A DNA stretch of 64,000 nt from an uncultured Eubacteriales bacterium (lineage in GTDB: Bacteria > Bacillota > Clostridia > Oscillospirales > CAG-272). The notes beneath the pieces are model-generated. The model had not been told where the DNA came from, ran no database searches, and saw only the letters and a list, made by a program, of their open reading frames with translations. The stretch is taken from NCBI GenBank assembly GCA_900546695.1, contig URDX01000008.1, forward strand, positions 1 to 64,000, in the 5' to 3' direction. Shown piece after piece: positions 26,057 to 35,268 of this stretch (position 1 is the first letter of the stretch; each line of letters begins with the position of its first letter). The position numbers were made by a program, and so were the translations under genes.

Positions 26057-28138
26057 ATGCCAAGAGAATACTCACTTGAACATACAAGAAATATCGGCAT
26101 TATGGCACATATCGACGCCGGAAAGACAACTACGACCGAGCGTATCCTGTTCTACACAGGTCGTACGCACAAGCTCGGAGAGGTCCATGACGGTGCCGCA
26201 ACGATGGACTGGATGGAGCAGGAGCAGGAGAGAGGTATCACAATCACCTCAGCAGCTACCACCTGCTTCTGGAAGAACAACCGTATCAATATCATTGATA
26301 CCCCCGGCCACGTTGACTTTACTGTCGAGGTCGAGCGCTCGCTTCGAGTACTTGACGGCTCCGTAACCGTTTTATGTGCCAAGGGCGGCGTTGAACCGCA
26401 GTCCGAGACTGTCTGGAGACAGGCAGATAAGTACGGAGTGCCGCGTATGGCTTATGTCAACAAGATGGACATAAGCGGTGCAAATTTCTATCGTGTCGTT
26501 GACATGATGCGTGAGCGTCTTAAGACAAATCCCGTGCCGATTCAGCTTCCTATCGGAGCTGAGGATACTTTCCGCGGCATCGTAGACCTTGTCGAGATGA
26601 ATGCCGACGTTTATTATGACGATCTGGGTAAGGACATGCGTGTCGAAGAGATCCCGGATGACATGAAGGAAAAAGCAGAGCAGTACCGCAAGCAGATGAT
26701 TGAATCCATCGCCGAGTGCGATGAGGAGCTCTTTGAGCTCTACTGCGCAGACGAGGAGATCTCTACGGATATGATCCGTAAGGCTATCCGTAAGGGCTGT
26801 ATTGAGAACAAGATCGTTCCCGTTGTCTGCGGTACATCCTATAAGAACAAGGGCGTGCAGAAGCTGCTCGACGCTATCGTCGACTACATGCCGTCCCCGC
26901 TCGACGTTCCGCACATCAAGGGAATCAATCCCGAGACCGAGCAGGAGGAAGAGCGTCCTTCGAGTGACGACGAGCCGTTTGCAGCTCTCGCATTCAAGAT
27001 TATGACCGACCCGTACGTAGGTAAGCTTTGCTTCATACGTGTATATTCGGGAACGGTCGAGGCAGGTACTGCCGTTTATAATGCAAACAAGGACTCCAAG
27101 GAGCGTCTGGGCAGACTGCTGCAGATGCACTCCAACAACCGTAAGGATATAGAAATCGCTTATTCGGGCGATATCTGTGCTGCCGTCGGTCTTAAGGGCA
27201 CCACCACAGGTGATACCCTCTGCGACGAGAAGCATCCTATCATCCTCGAGTCTATGGAGTTCCCGGAGCCCGTTATCAGAGTTGCTATCGAACCTAAGAC
27301 CAAGGCAGGTCAGGAGAAGATGGGTATCGCCCTCGCGAAGCTCGCAGAGGAGGACCCGACCTTCCGTACCTACACAGACGAAGAGACAGGACAGACCATC
27401 ATTGCCGGAATGGGTGAGCTCCACCTCGAGATCATCGTCGACCGACTCCTCCGTGAGTTCAAGGTCGAGGCAAACATCGGTCAGCCGCAGGTCGCTTATA
27501 AGGAAACCATTCGTCGTAAGGTCGATCAGGATACCAAGTATGTCCGTCAGTCCGGCGGTAAGGGTCAGTACGGTCATTGTAAGATTACCATTGAGCCCAA
27601 CGAGCCCGGCAAGGGATACGAGTTCATCAACAAGGTCGTCGGCGGTGCTATTCCGAAGGAGTACATCCCCGCGGTTGATGCAGGTATTCAGAGTGCAATG
27701 CAGTGCGGCGTAGTAGCAGGCTACAACGTCGTTGACGTTAAGGTAACTCTTAACGACGGTTCTTATCACGAGGTCGACTCCTCCGAGATGGCGTTCAAGA
27801 TCGCCGGTTCTATGGCGTTCAAGGAGGCTATGCGTAAGGCAGACCCCGTACTCACCGAGCCTATCATGAAGGTCATAGTTATTACGCCCTCCGAGTACAT
27901 GGGCGATATTATCGGTGACCTTAACTCCCGCCGTGGTCAGATCCAGGGCATGGAGGAGCAGTCCGGCGCAGAACAGATCACAGCATTTGTTCCGCTTGCA
28001 AACATGTTCGGTTATTCCACCGAGCTCCGCTCCCGCTCGCAGGGACGCGCGCAGTACTCCATGGAGCCGAGCCACTTTGCGGAAGTGCCGAAATCCATTC
28101 AGGAAACGCTTGTGTCCAAGCGATCCAATAATAACTAA
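26057..28138 (+). CDS. fusA: Elongation factor G
   Basis: GTPase that drives ribosomal translocation, 693 residues. The G1 motif AHIDAGKTT, the switch I effector RGITITSAAT, G3 DTPGHVDF and G4 NKMD are intact. Domains II-V follow with GMGELHLEIIVDRLL and the C-terminal SEYMGDIIGDLNSRRG loop region. ATG 26057 is preceded by AAGGAG at 26044-26049; the frame is open 21 codons upstream but without similarity. It is followed by tuf after 25 bases. Confidence 0.98.
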   Translation: MPREYSLEHTRNIGIMAHIDAGKTTTTERILFYTGRTHKLGEVHDGAATMDWMEQEQERGITITSAATTCFWKNNRINIIDTPGHVDFTVEVERSLRVLDGSVTVLCAKGGVEPQSETVWRQADKYGVPRMAYVNKMDISGANFYRVVDMMRERLKTNPVPIQLPIGAEDTFRGIVDLVEMNADVYYDDLGKDMRVEEIPDDMKEKAEQYRKQMIESIAECDEELFELYCADEEISTDMIRKAIRKGCIENKIVPVVCGTSYKNKGVQKLLDAIVDYMPSPLDVPHIKGINPETEQEEERPSSDDEPFAALAFKIMTDPYVGKLCFIRVYSGTVEAGTAVYNANKDSKERLGRLLQMHSNNRKDIEIAYSGDICAAVGLKGTTTGDTLCDEKHPIILESMEFPEPVIRVAIEPKTKAGQEKMGIALAKLAEEDPTFRTYTDEETGQTIIAGMGELHLEIIVDRLLREFKVEANIGQPQVAYKETIRRKVDQDTKYVRQSGGKGQYGHCKITIEPNEPGKGYEFINKVVGGAIPKEYIPAVDAGIQSAMQCGVVAGYNVVDVKVTLNDGSYHEVDSSEMAFKIAGSMAFKEAMRKADPVLTEPIMKVIVITPSEYMGDIIGDLNSRRGQIQGMEEQSGAEQITAFVPLANMFGYSTELRSRSQGRAQYSMEPSHFAEVPKSIQETLVSKRSNNN

Positions 28139-28163
28139 CAATAATATTTAGGAGGCTATTGTC

Positions 28164-29369
28164 ATGGCAAAGGAAACCTTTGAACGTACTAAACCCCATG
28201 TCAACATTGGTACTATCGGCCACGTTGACCACGGTAAGACCACTCTTACCGCTGCTATCACCAAGGTCCTCGCACTCGGTAACGATAAGATCGAGTTCCT
28301 CGCTTACGACCAGATCGATAACGCACCCGAGGAGAGAGAAAGAGGAATCACCATCAACACCCGTCACGTTGAGTACGAGACCGCTAAGCGTCACTACGCT
28401 CACGTTGACTGCCCCGGCCATGCTGACTATATCAAGAACATGATCACCGGTGCGGCTCAGATGGACGGCGCCATCCTCGTTGTTGCAGGTACCGATGGTC
28501 CTCTTCAGCAGACCCGCGAGCACGTACTTCTCGCTCGTCAGGTTGAAGTTCCTGCAATCGTTGTATTCATGAACAAGACCGACCTCGTTGACGATCCCGA
28601 GCTTCTCGACCTCGTCGAGATGGAGATTCGTGAGCTGCTCAGCTCTTACGGCTTCCCGGGCGACGACGTGCCGATCATCCGCGGCTCTGCTCGTGAGGCT
28701 CTGCTCTCCGACAGCAAGGATATCAACGCACCCGAGTATGCTCCTATCGTTGAGCTCATGAACGCTGTTGACGATTACATTCCTACTCCCGAGCGTAAGT
28801 CCGATCTGCCCTTCCTTATGCCTGTCGAGGACGTATTCTCCATCACCGGTCGCGGTACTGTTGCTACCGGTCGTGTAGAGCGCGGAACCGTTAAGGTTAA
28901 TGACGAGGTTGAGATCGTCGGTCTTTCCGATGAGAAGAAGAAGTCGGTTGTTACCGGAGTTGAGATGTTCCACAAGCTTCTGCCCCAGGCTGAGGCAGGC
29001 GATAACATCGGTATTCTTCTCCGCGGTATCGACAAGAAGGAGATCGAGCGCGGACAGGTCGTTTGCGCACCCGGTTCCGTTCATCCTCACACCAAGTTCA
29101 AGGGTCAGGTTTACGTTCTTACCGAGAAGGAAGGCGGCCGTTCTAAGCCGTTCTTCTCCGGCTACCGTCCTCAGTTCTACTTCAGAACTACCGACGTTAC
29201 CGGTATCATCGAGCTTCCCGCTGACGTCGATATGTGCCGTCCCGGCGATAACGTCATTATGGACGTTAACCTCATCACTCCTATCGCTATGGAGAAGGGT
29301 CTCCGCTTCGCTATCCGCGAGGGCGGCAGAACCGTTGGTTCCGGTGTTGTAACCGAGATCGTTGAGTAA
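28164..29369 (+). CDS. tuf: Elongation factor Tu
   Basis: GTPase that delivers aminoacyl-tRNA to the ribosome, 401 residues. It has GHVDHGKTT, the effector ERERGITINT, DCPGHADY, and NKTD in place of the commoner NKCD/NKVD. The C-terminal domains include VEMFHKLLPQAEAGDNIG and FRTTDVTGIIELP. TAGGAGG precedes the ATG. It is the last gene of the operon; the S10 operon that often follows is not present, and an intrinsic hairpin ends the transcript. Confidence 0.98.
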   Translation: MAKETFERTKPHVNIGTIGHVDHGKTTLTAAITKVLALGNDKIEFLAYDQIDNAPEERERGITINTRHVEYETAKRHYAHVDCPGHADYIKNMITGAAQMDGAILVVAGTDGPLQQTREHVLLARQVEVPAIVVFMNKTDLVDDPELLDLVEMEIRELLSSYGFPGDDVPIIRGSAREALLSDSKDINAPEYAPIVELMNAVDDYIPTPERKSDLPFLMPVEDVFSITGRGTVATGRVERGTVKVNDEVEIVGLSDEKKKSVVTGVEMFHKLLPQAEAGDNIGILLRGIDKKEIERGQVVCAPGSVHPHTKFKGQVYVLTEKEGGRSKPFFSGYRPQFYFRTTDVTGIIELPADVDMCRPGDNVIMDVNLITPIAMEKGLRFAIREGGRTVGSGVVTEIVE

Positions 29370-29675
29370 TCTATCCAAGCGATAATATTGGATTTAATCG
29401 GCTTTACCGCCGCTTATAACTGATACTGTAAAGCCCCTTCGCAAGTATTTTGCCGAAGGGGCTTTGCGGGTGTCGGTCAATCTGCGGGTGCATGTTTGCG
29501 TGTCTGCGGTTGCACGCTTACGTATCTGCGTGCTGCACGGCTTCGCTGACCGTCAACCGTGTGCCGTATACATGTTAACCGTATATTTACCATGCCTTAA
29601 ATGCACGCTCTTCGGGTGCTGTGCCGGCGCGGGCAGTCCTGTGTTATTAATTTCGACCGTAAAAGGAAAAACGAA
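29370..29675. other. Intergenic region after tuf
   Basis: About 306 bases. It holds the tuf terminator (29430-29465); the remaining 210 bases show no gene, clear promoter or RNA. Confidence 0.5.
29430..29465 (+). terminator. Terminator of the str operon
   Basis: AAAGCCCCTTCG at 29430-29441 and CGAAGGGGCTTT at 29454-29465 form a perfect 12-base stem with a 12-base loop, 60 bases past the tuf stop. Confidence 0.8.
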
Positions 29676-30143
29676 ATGCTTCAATATCTGACTATATTCG
29701 GTATATCCATGGTGCCGCTGATTGAGCTTCGCGGCGCAATACCTGCGGGCTATGCTCTCGGCATGCCCATGATTCTAAACTATCTTATCTGTTGTATAGG
29801 TAATCTGCTTCCTATACCCGTTATACTGATTTTCGTAAAATTCGTGCTCGATTGGATGCGTCGCTCCAAGGTGGCATTTTTCAATAAAGTTTCCGGCTTT
29901 ATATATGAAAAGGCGGAAAAAAACAAGCCTAAGATAACAAAGTATGCGACATGGGGACTTTTCATATTCGTCGCTATTCCGCTGCCGGGTACGGGCGCAT
30001 GGACGGGTGCGCTTGTCGCTGCACTGCTTGATATGAAGCGCAGCAAGGCTTTGCTCTCCATAGCGGGCGGTGTTCTTGCCGCAGGCGCTGTCGTAACGCT
30101 TATCTGCTACGGCGCTATTGATTTTCTGCGTTTTCTTATCTGA
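29676..30143 (+). CDS. COG2426 family small membrane protein (putative small multidrug export protein)
   Basis: A 155-residue polytopic membrane protein of PF06695/COG2426. The N-terminal MVPLIELRGAIPAGYALGMP with its conserved glutamate and arginine, the central NLLPIPVILIFVKFVLDWM and the motif FVAIPLPGTGAWTGALVAALL are family hallmarks. The family is named for putative drug export but its function is unproven, and it resembles the DedA/SNARE-associated membrane proteins. ATG 29676 follows AAAAGG; an upstream in-frame ATG at 29601 would add a Cys/Arg-rich stretch that does not fit a membrane N-terminus. Confidence 0.8.
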   Translation: MLQYLTIFGISMVPLIELRGAIPAGYALGMPMILNYLICCIGNLLPIPVILIFVKFVLDWMRRSKVAFFNKVSGFIYEKAEKNKPKITKYATWGLFIFVAIPLPGTGAWTGALVAALLDMKRSKALLSIAGGVLAAGAVVTLICYGAIDFLRFLI

Positions 30144-30303
30144 TTTTTGCTTGATTTAGGCGAAACCGCTGCGTACCGCGCAGACGCCGAGCGCTTTGCG
30201 TCACTCTTGCAAGGCTTATTCTCATGACAAAATTGTTATGTTGACCGCGCGAGATAACCGAAATTTTCGTCGAAATGTTTACAAATTGTCAACAATATGA
30301 CCT

Positions 30304-30331
30304 TTGCAACCCCGCGCCGCTGTGATATAAT
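30304..30331 (+). promoter_or_regulatory. Extended -10 promoter of metK
   Basis: TGATATAAT with TATAAT at 30326-30331 and a weak -35 box TTGCAA at 30304-30309 (16-base spacer). No SAM riboswitch core was seen in the leader. Confidence 0.6.
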
Positions 30332-30419
30332 TCAAACGTATGCAGTATTATATCGGCGCCGCTTACCGGTCGCCGTTGATTATAGCTAAAAAAATAATCC
30401 CGAAAGGAAATACGATATA

Positions 30420-31586
30420 ATGAGAAAGCTCTTTACATCCGAGTCGGTGACCGAGGGTCATCCCGATAAGATATGCGATAAGATATCCGATGCCATCCTT
30501 GACGAATTTCTCCGTCAGGATAAGATGTCCCGCGTTGCGTGTGAGACTACCACAACTACGGGAATTGTCTCCATCATGGGTGAGATTACATCCGAGGCTT
30601 ACGTTGATTTTCAGACCGTAGTCCGCGATACCGTTCGCGAGATAGGCTACGATAATGCCGCATACGGCTTTGACTGCAATACCTGCGCCGTTCTTAACTC
30701 CATTCACGAGCAGTCTCCCGACATTGCGCTCGGCGTTGACCGTTCGTTCGAGGCTAAGCACGGAACGGACAAGGATAGTTATGATACGGGCGCGGGCGAC
30801 CAGGGCATGATGTTCGGCTTTGCATGCGATGAGACTCCCGAGCTTATGCCGATGCCGATTCAGCTTGCGCATTCGCTCGCTAAGCGTCTTACCGCCGTTC
30901 GCAAGGACGGAACGCTCGGCTATCTCCGCCCCGACGGAAAAACACAGGTTACCATCGAGTACGAGGGCAATCGCCCCGTTCGCGTACATACCGTTGTCGT
31001 TTCTACTCAGCATTCGGACGATGCTTCCGTTGAGCAGATTCGCGAGGACCTTATAAAGCATGTTATCCTGCCTACCGTTCCTGCTGACTTCATCGATGAC
31101 GATACCATAATCTACGTAAACCCCACAGGCAGATTCGTCGTCGGCGGTCCTATGGGCGATTCGGGTCTTACGGGCAGAAAGATAATCGTTGATACCTACG
31201 GCGGATACTCCCGTCACGGCGGCGGAGCCTTCTCGGGCAAGGACCCGACAAAGGTCGACCGCACCGCAGCATACGCCGCAAGATACCTTGCAAAGAATGT
31301 TGTTGCAGCGGGTCTTGCAGATAAGTGCGAGGTCGAGCTTGCATATGCCATCGGCGTTGCAAAGCCCGTCTCGGTGCTCTTTGATACCTTCGGCACCGCG
31401 CATGTCTCCGACGAGGAGCTTTATGACCGCGTTATGAGCCGCGTTGACCTTCGTCCCGCAGCTATAATCGAGCGCTTTGACCTCCGCCGTCCGATATATA
31501 AGCAGCTTGCCGCATACGGTCATATGGGACGCGAGGATGTCCGCGCACCGTGGGAAAATCTCGACCTCGCCGCACAGATCGGATGA
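30420..31586 (+). CDS. metK: S-adenosylmethionine synthetase
   Basis: Makes S-adenosylmethionine from methionine and ATP, the methyl donor also used by the methyltransferase at 4384. The 388-residue protein has TSESVTEGHPDKICDKISD, the ATP/phosphate loop GAGDQGMMFG, and GGGAFSGKDPTKVDRTAAY with the tripolyphosphate-binding lysines. The length is typical. GAAAGGAAA precedes the ATG. It has its own promoter; the next gene starts 317 bases downstream after a probable terminator. Confidence 0.98.
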   Translation: MRKLFTSESVTEGHPDKICDKISDAILDEFLRQDKMSRVACETTTTTGIVSIMGEITSEAYVDFQTVVRDTVREIGYDNAAYGFDCNTCAVLNSIHEQSPDIALGVDRSFEAKHGTDKDSYDTGAGDQGMMFGFACDETPELMPMPIQLAHSLAKRLTAVRKDGTLGYLRPDGKTQVTIEYEGNRPVRVHTVVVSTQHSDDASVEQIREDLIKHVILPTVPADFIDDDTIIYVNPTGRFVVGGPMGDSGLTGRKIIVDTYGGYSRHGGGAFSGKDPTKVDRTAAYAARYLAKNVVAAGLADKCEVELAYAIGVAKPVSVLFDTFGTAHVSDEELYDRVMSRVDLRPAAIIERFDLRRPIYKQLAAYGHMGREDVRAPWENLDLAAQIG

Positions 31587-31903
31587 GCTTGAGTCGTTTC
31601 CTGCCGCTCTGAGTCGCCCGGCTTTGATGGCTTTTGCCGCTTGAGCGGCTGAGTTTGAAACATTTTTTGCCGTTTAGCTAAGTCGAGTTTGAGTCGGTTA
31701 TGCCGCTCTAACAGACCGAGCCGCTGCGGCGATTCGCCGCATAATATAATTGCTTTTTACGCAAAGCAGTGCATTGCATATCTATTTTGCTTTGCACTGT
31801 TTTGTTCGTTTTGTCGCCCGTCGGCGGCGTGATGCGCGATGCGACCCGCACGGGCTGCCGTGCAGCATGTGACATGGCTTTGACGGATATATATAGGTGA
31901 GTA
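31587..31903. other. Intergenic region between metK and recD2
   Basis: About 317 bases. The first part shows loose repeats of GAGT(C/T)G...TGCCGCT between 31589 and 31711, and a hairpin with a T-rich tail lies at 31767-31805. No gene is seen. Confidence 0.5.
31767..31805 (+). terminator. Possible terminator after metK
   Basis: CAGTGCA at 31767-31773 pairs with TGCACTG at 31793-31799, followed by TTTTGTTCGTTTTG. The loop of 19 bases contains GCAT/ATGC-like pairing. It is 180 bases from the metK stop. Confidence 0.45.
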
Positions 31904-34252
31904 ATGGACAACACAAAATCAGGCTTTGCCTCTGCCTCCGACTTTATCTCGCGCAGCGGAGCCGATGCTGCTCCCGTAGCCGCAAATGCAGCTGCAAATA
32001 CAGCTGCAAATACAGCCGCGCCCGGTCAGACCAAGCTGACGGGCTTTGTCGAGCATGTCGTTTTTTCAAATGAGGATAACGGCTTTACCATCTGCGAGGT
32101 GTCGACCGACGGCGATGAGGGGCAGCAGGTGCTTGTGACCCTTGTCGGAACGATGCCGTTCATCGCGGAGGGCGAGACGGTAACGGCGCTCGGCTCGTGG
32201 ACGGTGCACCCGAATTTCGGCAGGCAGTTTGCCGTCGAAAGCTATGAGAAGGAGCTGCCAGCGGGTGAGGCTGCGATACTGCGCTATCTTTCGTCGCGCA
32301 CCGTCAAGGGCGTAGGTCCCGCATCGGCAAAAAAGATAGTGGAAAAGTTCGGCGCGGATACCTTCGAGGTTATGACGAACCACCCCGAGTGGCTTGCCGA
32401 GATACCGGGCATATCCGCCGAAAAGGCGCGTGTTATCGGCGAGAGCTTTGACGAGCAGTTCGGCGTGCGCAACGTCATGATGTTCTGCCGCGATTTCGTA
32501 CCGCCCGCTACGGCGATGCGTATATATAAGAAATGGGGAAACAACTCGGTCGACACCATCCGCAACAATCCGTATCTGCTCTGCGATGAGGGCTACGGAC
32601 TCGGCTTTGAGCGTGTCGACAGAATGGCGCAGTCGTTCGGGCTCGAGCCCGACTGCCGCGAGCGCGTTATGGCGGGCATCAAATATCTGCTCTCATATAA
32701 CGCTGCGTCGAACGGTCATGTCTACATACCGTCCGACCGCATTATCCCCGCCGCCGCGCGTCTGCTCGGAGTCGGTGAGGAAACGGTCGGCGATGCGCTT
32801 GATGCGCTCGGCGATTCGGACGAGGCAAAGATAATTCGCCGCGACGGGCGCAGCTGCGTCTATCTGCGTTCTTATTATGATGCGGAGCAGTATGTCGCGG
32901 AAAAGCTCGATCTTCTCGACCGCGTCTGCCCGCGCGTGCCCGCAGGGGATGTCGAACGCTTTATCATCACCGCAGAGACGGAGAATGGCATCGAGTATGC
33001 CCGCGCACAGAAAAAGGCGATATCGCTTGTGCTGACAAGCGGCGTAATGGTGCTGACAGGCGGACCCGGTACGGGTAAAACTACCGTCATACGCGCCGTG
33101 CTCTCGCTCTTTGAGGATATGGGGATGAAAGCGGTGCTCGCCGCACCGACAGGCAGAGCCGCAAAGCGCATGTCGGAGTCTACGGGGCGCGAGGCATCCA
33201 CCGTTCATCGCATGCTCGAGATGGCGTATACCGAGGGGCGCGAGGCTATATATAATAAGAACGAAAAGGACCCGATAGAGGCGGATGTCGTGATAGTCGA
33301 TGAGGCATCCATGCTCGATATCCTGCTCACCGAGGCGCTGTGCCGTGCGCTGAAGCCGGGAACGCGCCTGCTGCTGATAGGCGACTCGGATCAGCTCCCG
33401 TCGGTCGGCGCGGGCAATGTGCTCGGCGACATCATTCGCTCCGACCGCTTTAATACCGTTCGTCTGCGCGAGATATTCCGTCAGGCGAGCGCGAGCCTTA
33501 TAATTACGAACGCGCACTGCATAAATCAGGGCGATTATCCTGACCTTGACGTTAAGGATAACGATTTTTTCTTCATGCAGCGCGACACCGCTGAGGAGAT
33601 AGCGAACACGGTCTGCTCGCTCTGCGTCTCGCGTCTGCCCCGCGCATACGGCGAGGAGATGCGGTCGAAAATACAGGTTATTGCCCCGTCGCGTAAAGGC
33701 ACGGTCGGTACGGCAAGCCTTAACGAGGCGCTGCATCGCGGGCTGAATCCGCCGTCTCCGTCGAAAAAGGAACACAAATTCCGCGACGTTGTCTTTCGCG
33801 AGGGAGACAAGGTCATGCAGATAAAGAACAACTATGATATCGAGTGGGAAAAGACCGAAATCACGGGCGAGGTACATAAGGGTCAGGGCGTTTTCAACGG
33901 TGATATCGGAATTATCGAGCAGATAAGACCGAGCGAGGAGAGCATTATCATCAACTTTGACGGCAGAATAACTGTCTACCCGTTCTCCGACCTTGAAGAA
34001 ATAGAGCATGCGTACGCAATAACGGTGCACAAGAGTCAGGGCAGCGAGTATCCCGTCGTGATAATCCCGCTCTATCAGAATTCGCCGCGGCTCATGACGC
34101 GGAATCTGCTGTATACGGCGGTCACCCGTGCGCGGGAGATGGTCATTATCGTCGGTCAGCGCGCAGAGGTGGTGCAGATGGTTCAGAATAACCGTCTCTG
34201 CCATCGCTACACGGGGCTGTGCGAGGCGATACGCGAGGCGGACAAGGGCTGA
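31904..34252 (+). CDS. recD2: RecD2-type ATP-dependent DNA helicase
   Basis: Superfamily 1B helicase of the RecD2 class, acting without RecBC in repair and replication. The 782-residue protein has the N-terminal OB-like region (GFVEHVVFSNEDNGFTICEV), helix-hairpin-helix repeats (GVGPASAKKIVEKFG, IPGISAEKARVIGESF), and the helicase motifs: I GGPGTGKTT, Ia APTGRAAKRMSE, II VIVDEASMLD, III LIGDSDQLPSVGAG, V/VI AYAITVHKSQGSEYP and LLYTAVTRARE. Residues 20-45 are a low-complexity Ala/Asn/Thr leader made by 12-base tandem repeats. ATG 31904 follows GGTGAGTA. The frame and motif order are complete. Confidence 0.95.
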   Translation: MDNTKSGFASASDFISRSGADAAPVAANAAANTAANTAAPGQTKLTGFVEHVVFSNEDNGFTICEVSTDGDEGQQVLVTLVGTMPFIAEGETVTALGSWTVHPNFGRQFAVESYEKELPAGEAAILRYLSSRTVKGVGPASAKKIVEKFGADTFEVMTNHPEWLAEIPGISAEKARVIGESFDEQFGVRNVMMFCRDFVPPATAMRIYKKWGNNSVDTIRNNPYLLCDEGYGLGFERVDRMAQSFGLEPDCRERVMAGIKYLLSYNAASNGHVYIPSDRIIPAAARLLGVGEETVGDALDALGDSDEAKIIRRDGRSCVYLRSYYDAEQYVAEKLDLLDRVCPRVPAGDVERFIITAETENGIEYARAQKKAISLVLTSGVMVLTGGPGTGKTTVIRAVLSLFEDMGMKAVLAAPTGRAAKRMSESTGREASTVHRMLEMAYTEGREAIYNKNEKDPIEADVVIVDEASMLDILLTEALCRALKPGTRLLLIGDSDQLPSVGAGNVLGDIIRSDRFNTVRLREIFRQASASLIITNAHCINQGDYPDLDVKDNDFFFMQRDTAEEIANTVCSLCVSRLPRAYGEEMRSKIQVIAPSRKGTVGTASLNEALHRGLNPPSPSKKEHKFRDVVFREGDKVMQIKNNYDIEWEKTEITGEVHKGQGVFNGDIGIIEQIRPSEESIIINFDGRITVYPFSDLEEIEHAYAITVHKSQGSEYPVVIIPLYQNSPRLMTRNLLYTAVTRAREMVIIVGQRAEVVQMVQNNRLCHRYTGLCEAIREADKG
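31982..32017 (+). repeat. 12-base tandem repeat inside recD2
   Basis: Three head-to-tail copies of GCAAATRCAGCY encode the Ala-Asn-Ala/Thr-Ala repeat near the N-terminus of RecD2. It is in frame, so copy-number change would alter only the leader length. Confidence 0.8.
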
Positions 34253-34282
34253 ACGCCGAATACATCGGTTTTTGGCATGAAC

Positions 34283-34344
34283 GACGGCGCACGGCGCGGT
34301 TTGATTTGTAAATGACGGTGCGCGGCGCGGTTTTGTGAATGATT
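34283..34344 (+). repeat. Imperfect 31-base tandem repeat after recD2
   Basis: Two copies begin with GACGGYGCRCGGCGCGGTTT at 34283 and 34314 and then diverge. It lies in the spacer between recD2 and comF and is not part of a recognised gene. Confidence 0.5.
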
Positions 34345-34412
34345 GAATACGCCGCTGCTTGACGGCGCGGTGAAAAATATCGTGAAAATCAAGGAAATCG
34401 GGGGTGAGCGGT

Positions 34413-35207
34413 ATGTGCGGTTTTTGCGTGAATAACGACGGCGAACATACGGACAATAACATCAAGCGTACGACCGCCACACCGACTGTCGCACCGACTG
34501 CGATGCGTGAAAAGAGCCGCGCAGACCTGCTGCTCGATTATCTTTTTCCGCCCGCCTGCGTTTGCTGCGGCGCACTTATCCCGCCCGACGGCGCGCAGGA
34601 TTGCTTCTGCGAGCGCTGCTATGAGCGGCTGCGGCGCGAGTCGGTACCGCGCTTCCGTCGTATAGAGATAGGAAACAGGCAGGTTTCGGTGCTGACCGCG
34701 ATGGCGTTCGCGGCGGTACCCGACTGCCCGTGCAGAGCGCTGATACTCAGCATGAAGAACATCCGCTCGTCGCGCAGCGCTTACTTTTCCGCGCGGCGGC
34801 TGTACTCGGTCCTGCATATGCTCCCGCTCGGTGAGAGCACCGTAATTGCATATGTCCCGCGCAGCCGCAGCGGACGGCGGCGCTACGGCTTTGACCAGAT
34901 GGAAGCGGTCGCGCGCAAGCTCTCCCGCATGACGGGCATGGCGGTGCTGCCGTGTCTGAAAAACGGCTCGGAGAGCATACAGAAGGGACTCAGCGCAGAG
35001 CAGCGCGTGCGTACGGTCAGAGGAAAATATACCGTTTCTCCGCGGTATGCGGAGCGTGTACGAGGGGCGGATATCCTGCTCATCGACGACGTATGCACTA
35101 CGGGCGCATCGGTTTACGAGTGTACCCGCGTGCTTTTTGAGGCGGGCTGCGCACATGTCTTTCCGCTCTGCATAGCGGACGCGTCGCGTGATCGCTTTGA
35201 TTCATGA
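34413..35207 (+). CDS. comF: ComF family phosphoribosyltransferase-like protein
   Basis: ComF-like protein; in Bacillus and Haemophilus the family is needed for DNA uptake or processing during competence. A zinc finger lies near the N-terminus (CVCCGALI ... CERCYERL), and the C-terminal half is a PRTase-like fold with ADILLIDDVCTTGAS as the phosphoribosyl-binding loop and RYGFDQMEAVARKLS before it. The product is 264 residues, longer than usual (220-240) owing to a polar N-terminal leader. ATG 34413 is chosen for the GGGGTG six bases upstream; GTG 34404 and a later ATG near 34503 are possible. The pairing with recD2 upstream suggests a DNA-processing theme. Confidence 0.85.
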   Translation: MCGFCVNNDGEHTDNNIKRTTATPTVAPTAMREKSRADLLLDYLFPPACVCCGALIPPDGAQDCFCERCYERLRRESVPRFRRIEIGNRQVSVLTAMAFAAVPDCPCRALILSMKNIRSSRSAYFSARRLYSVLHMLPLGESTVIAYVPRSRSGRRRYGFDQMEAVARKLSRMTGMAVLPCLKNGSESIQKGLSAEQRVRTVRGKYTVSPRYAERVRGADILLIDDVCTTGASVYECTRVLFEAGCAHVFPLCIADASRDRFDS

Positions 35208-35268
35208 TGCACATTCAGCTGCAATAATATCAGATAATCTGTCGCAATAATCGAAAGGAAACCGAATC

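Noticed and set aside
30144..30419. Possible SAM riboswitch upstream of metK
   Set aside because: No conserved SAM-I core or matching stems were found; only an ordinary extended -10 promoter is visible.
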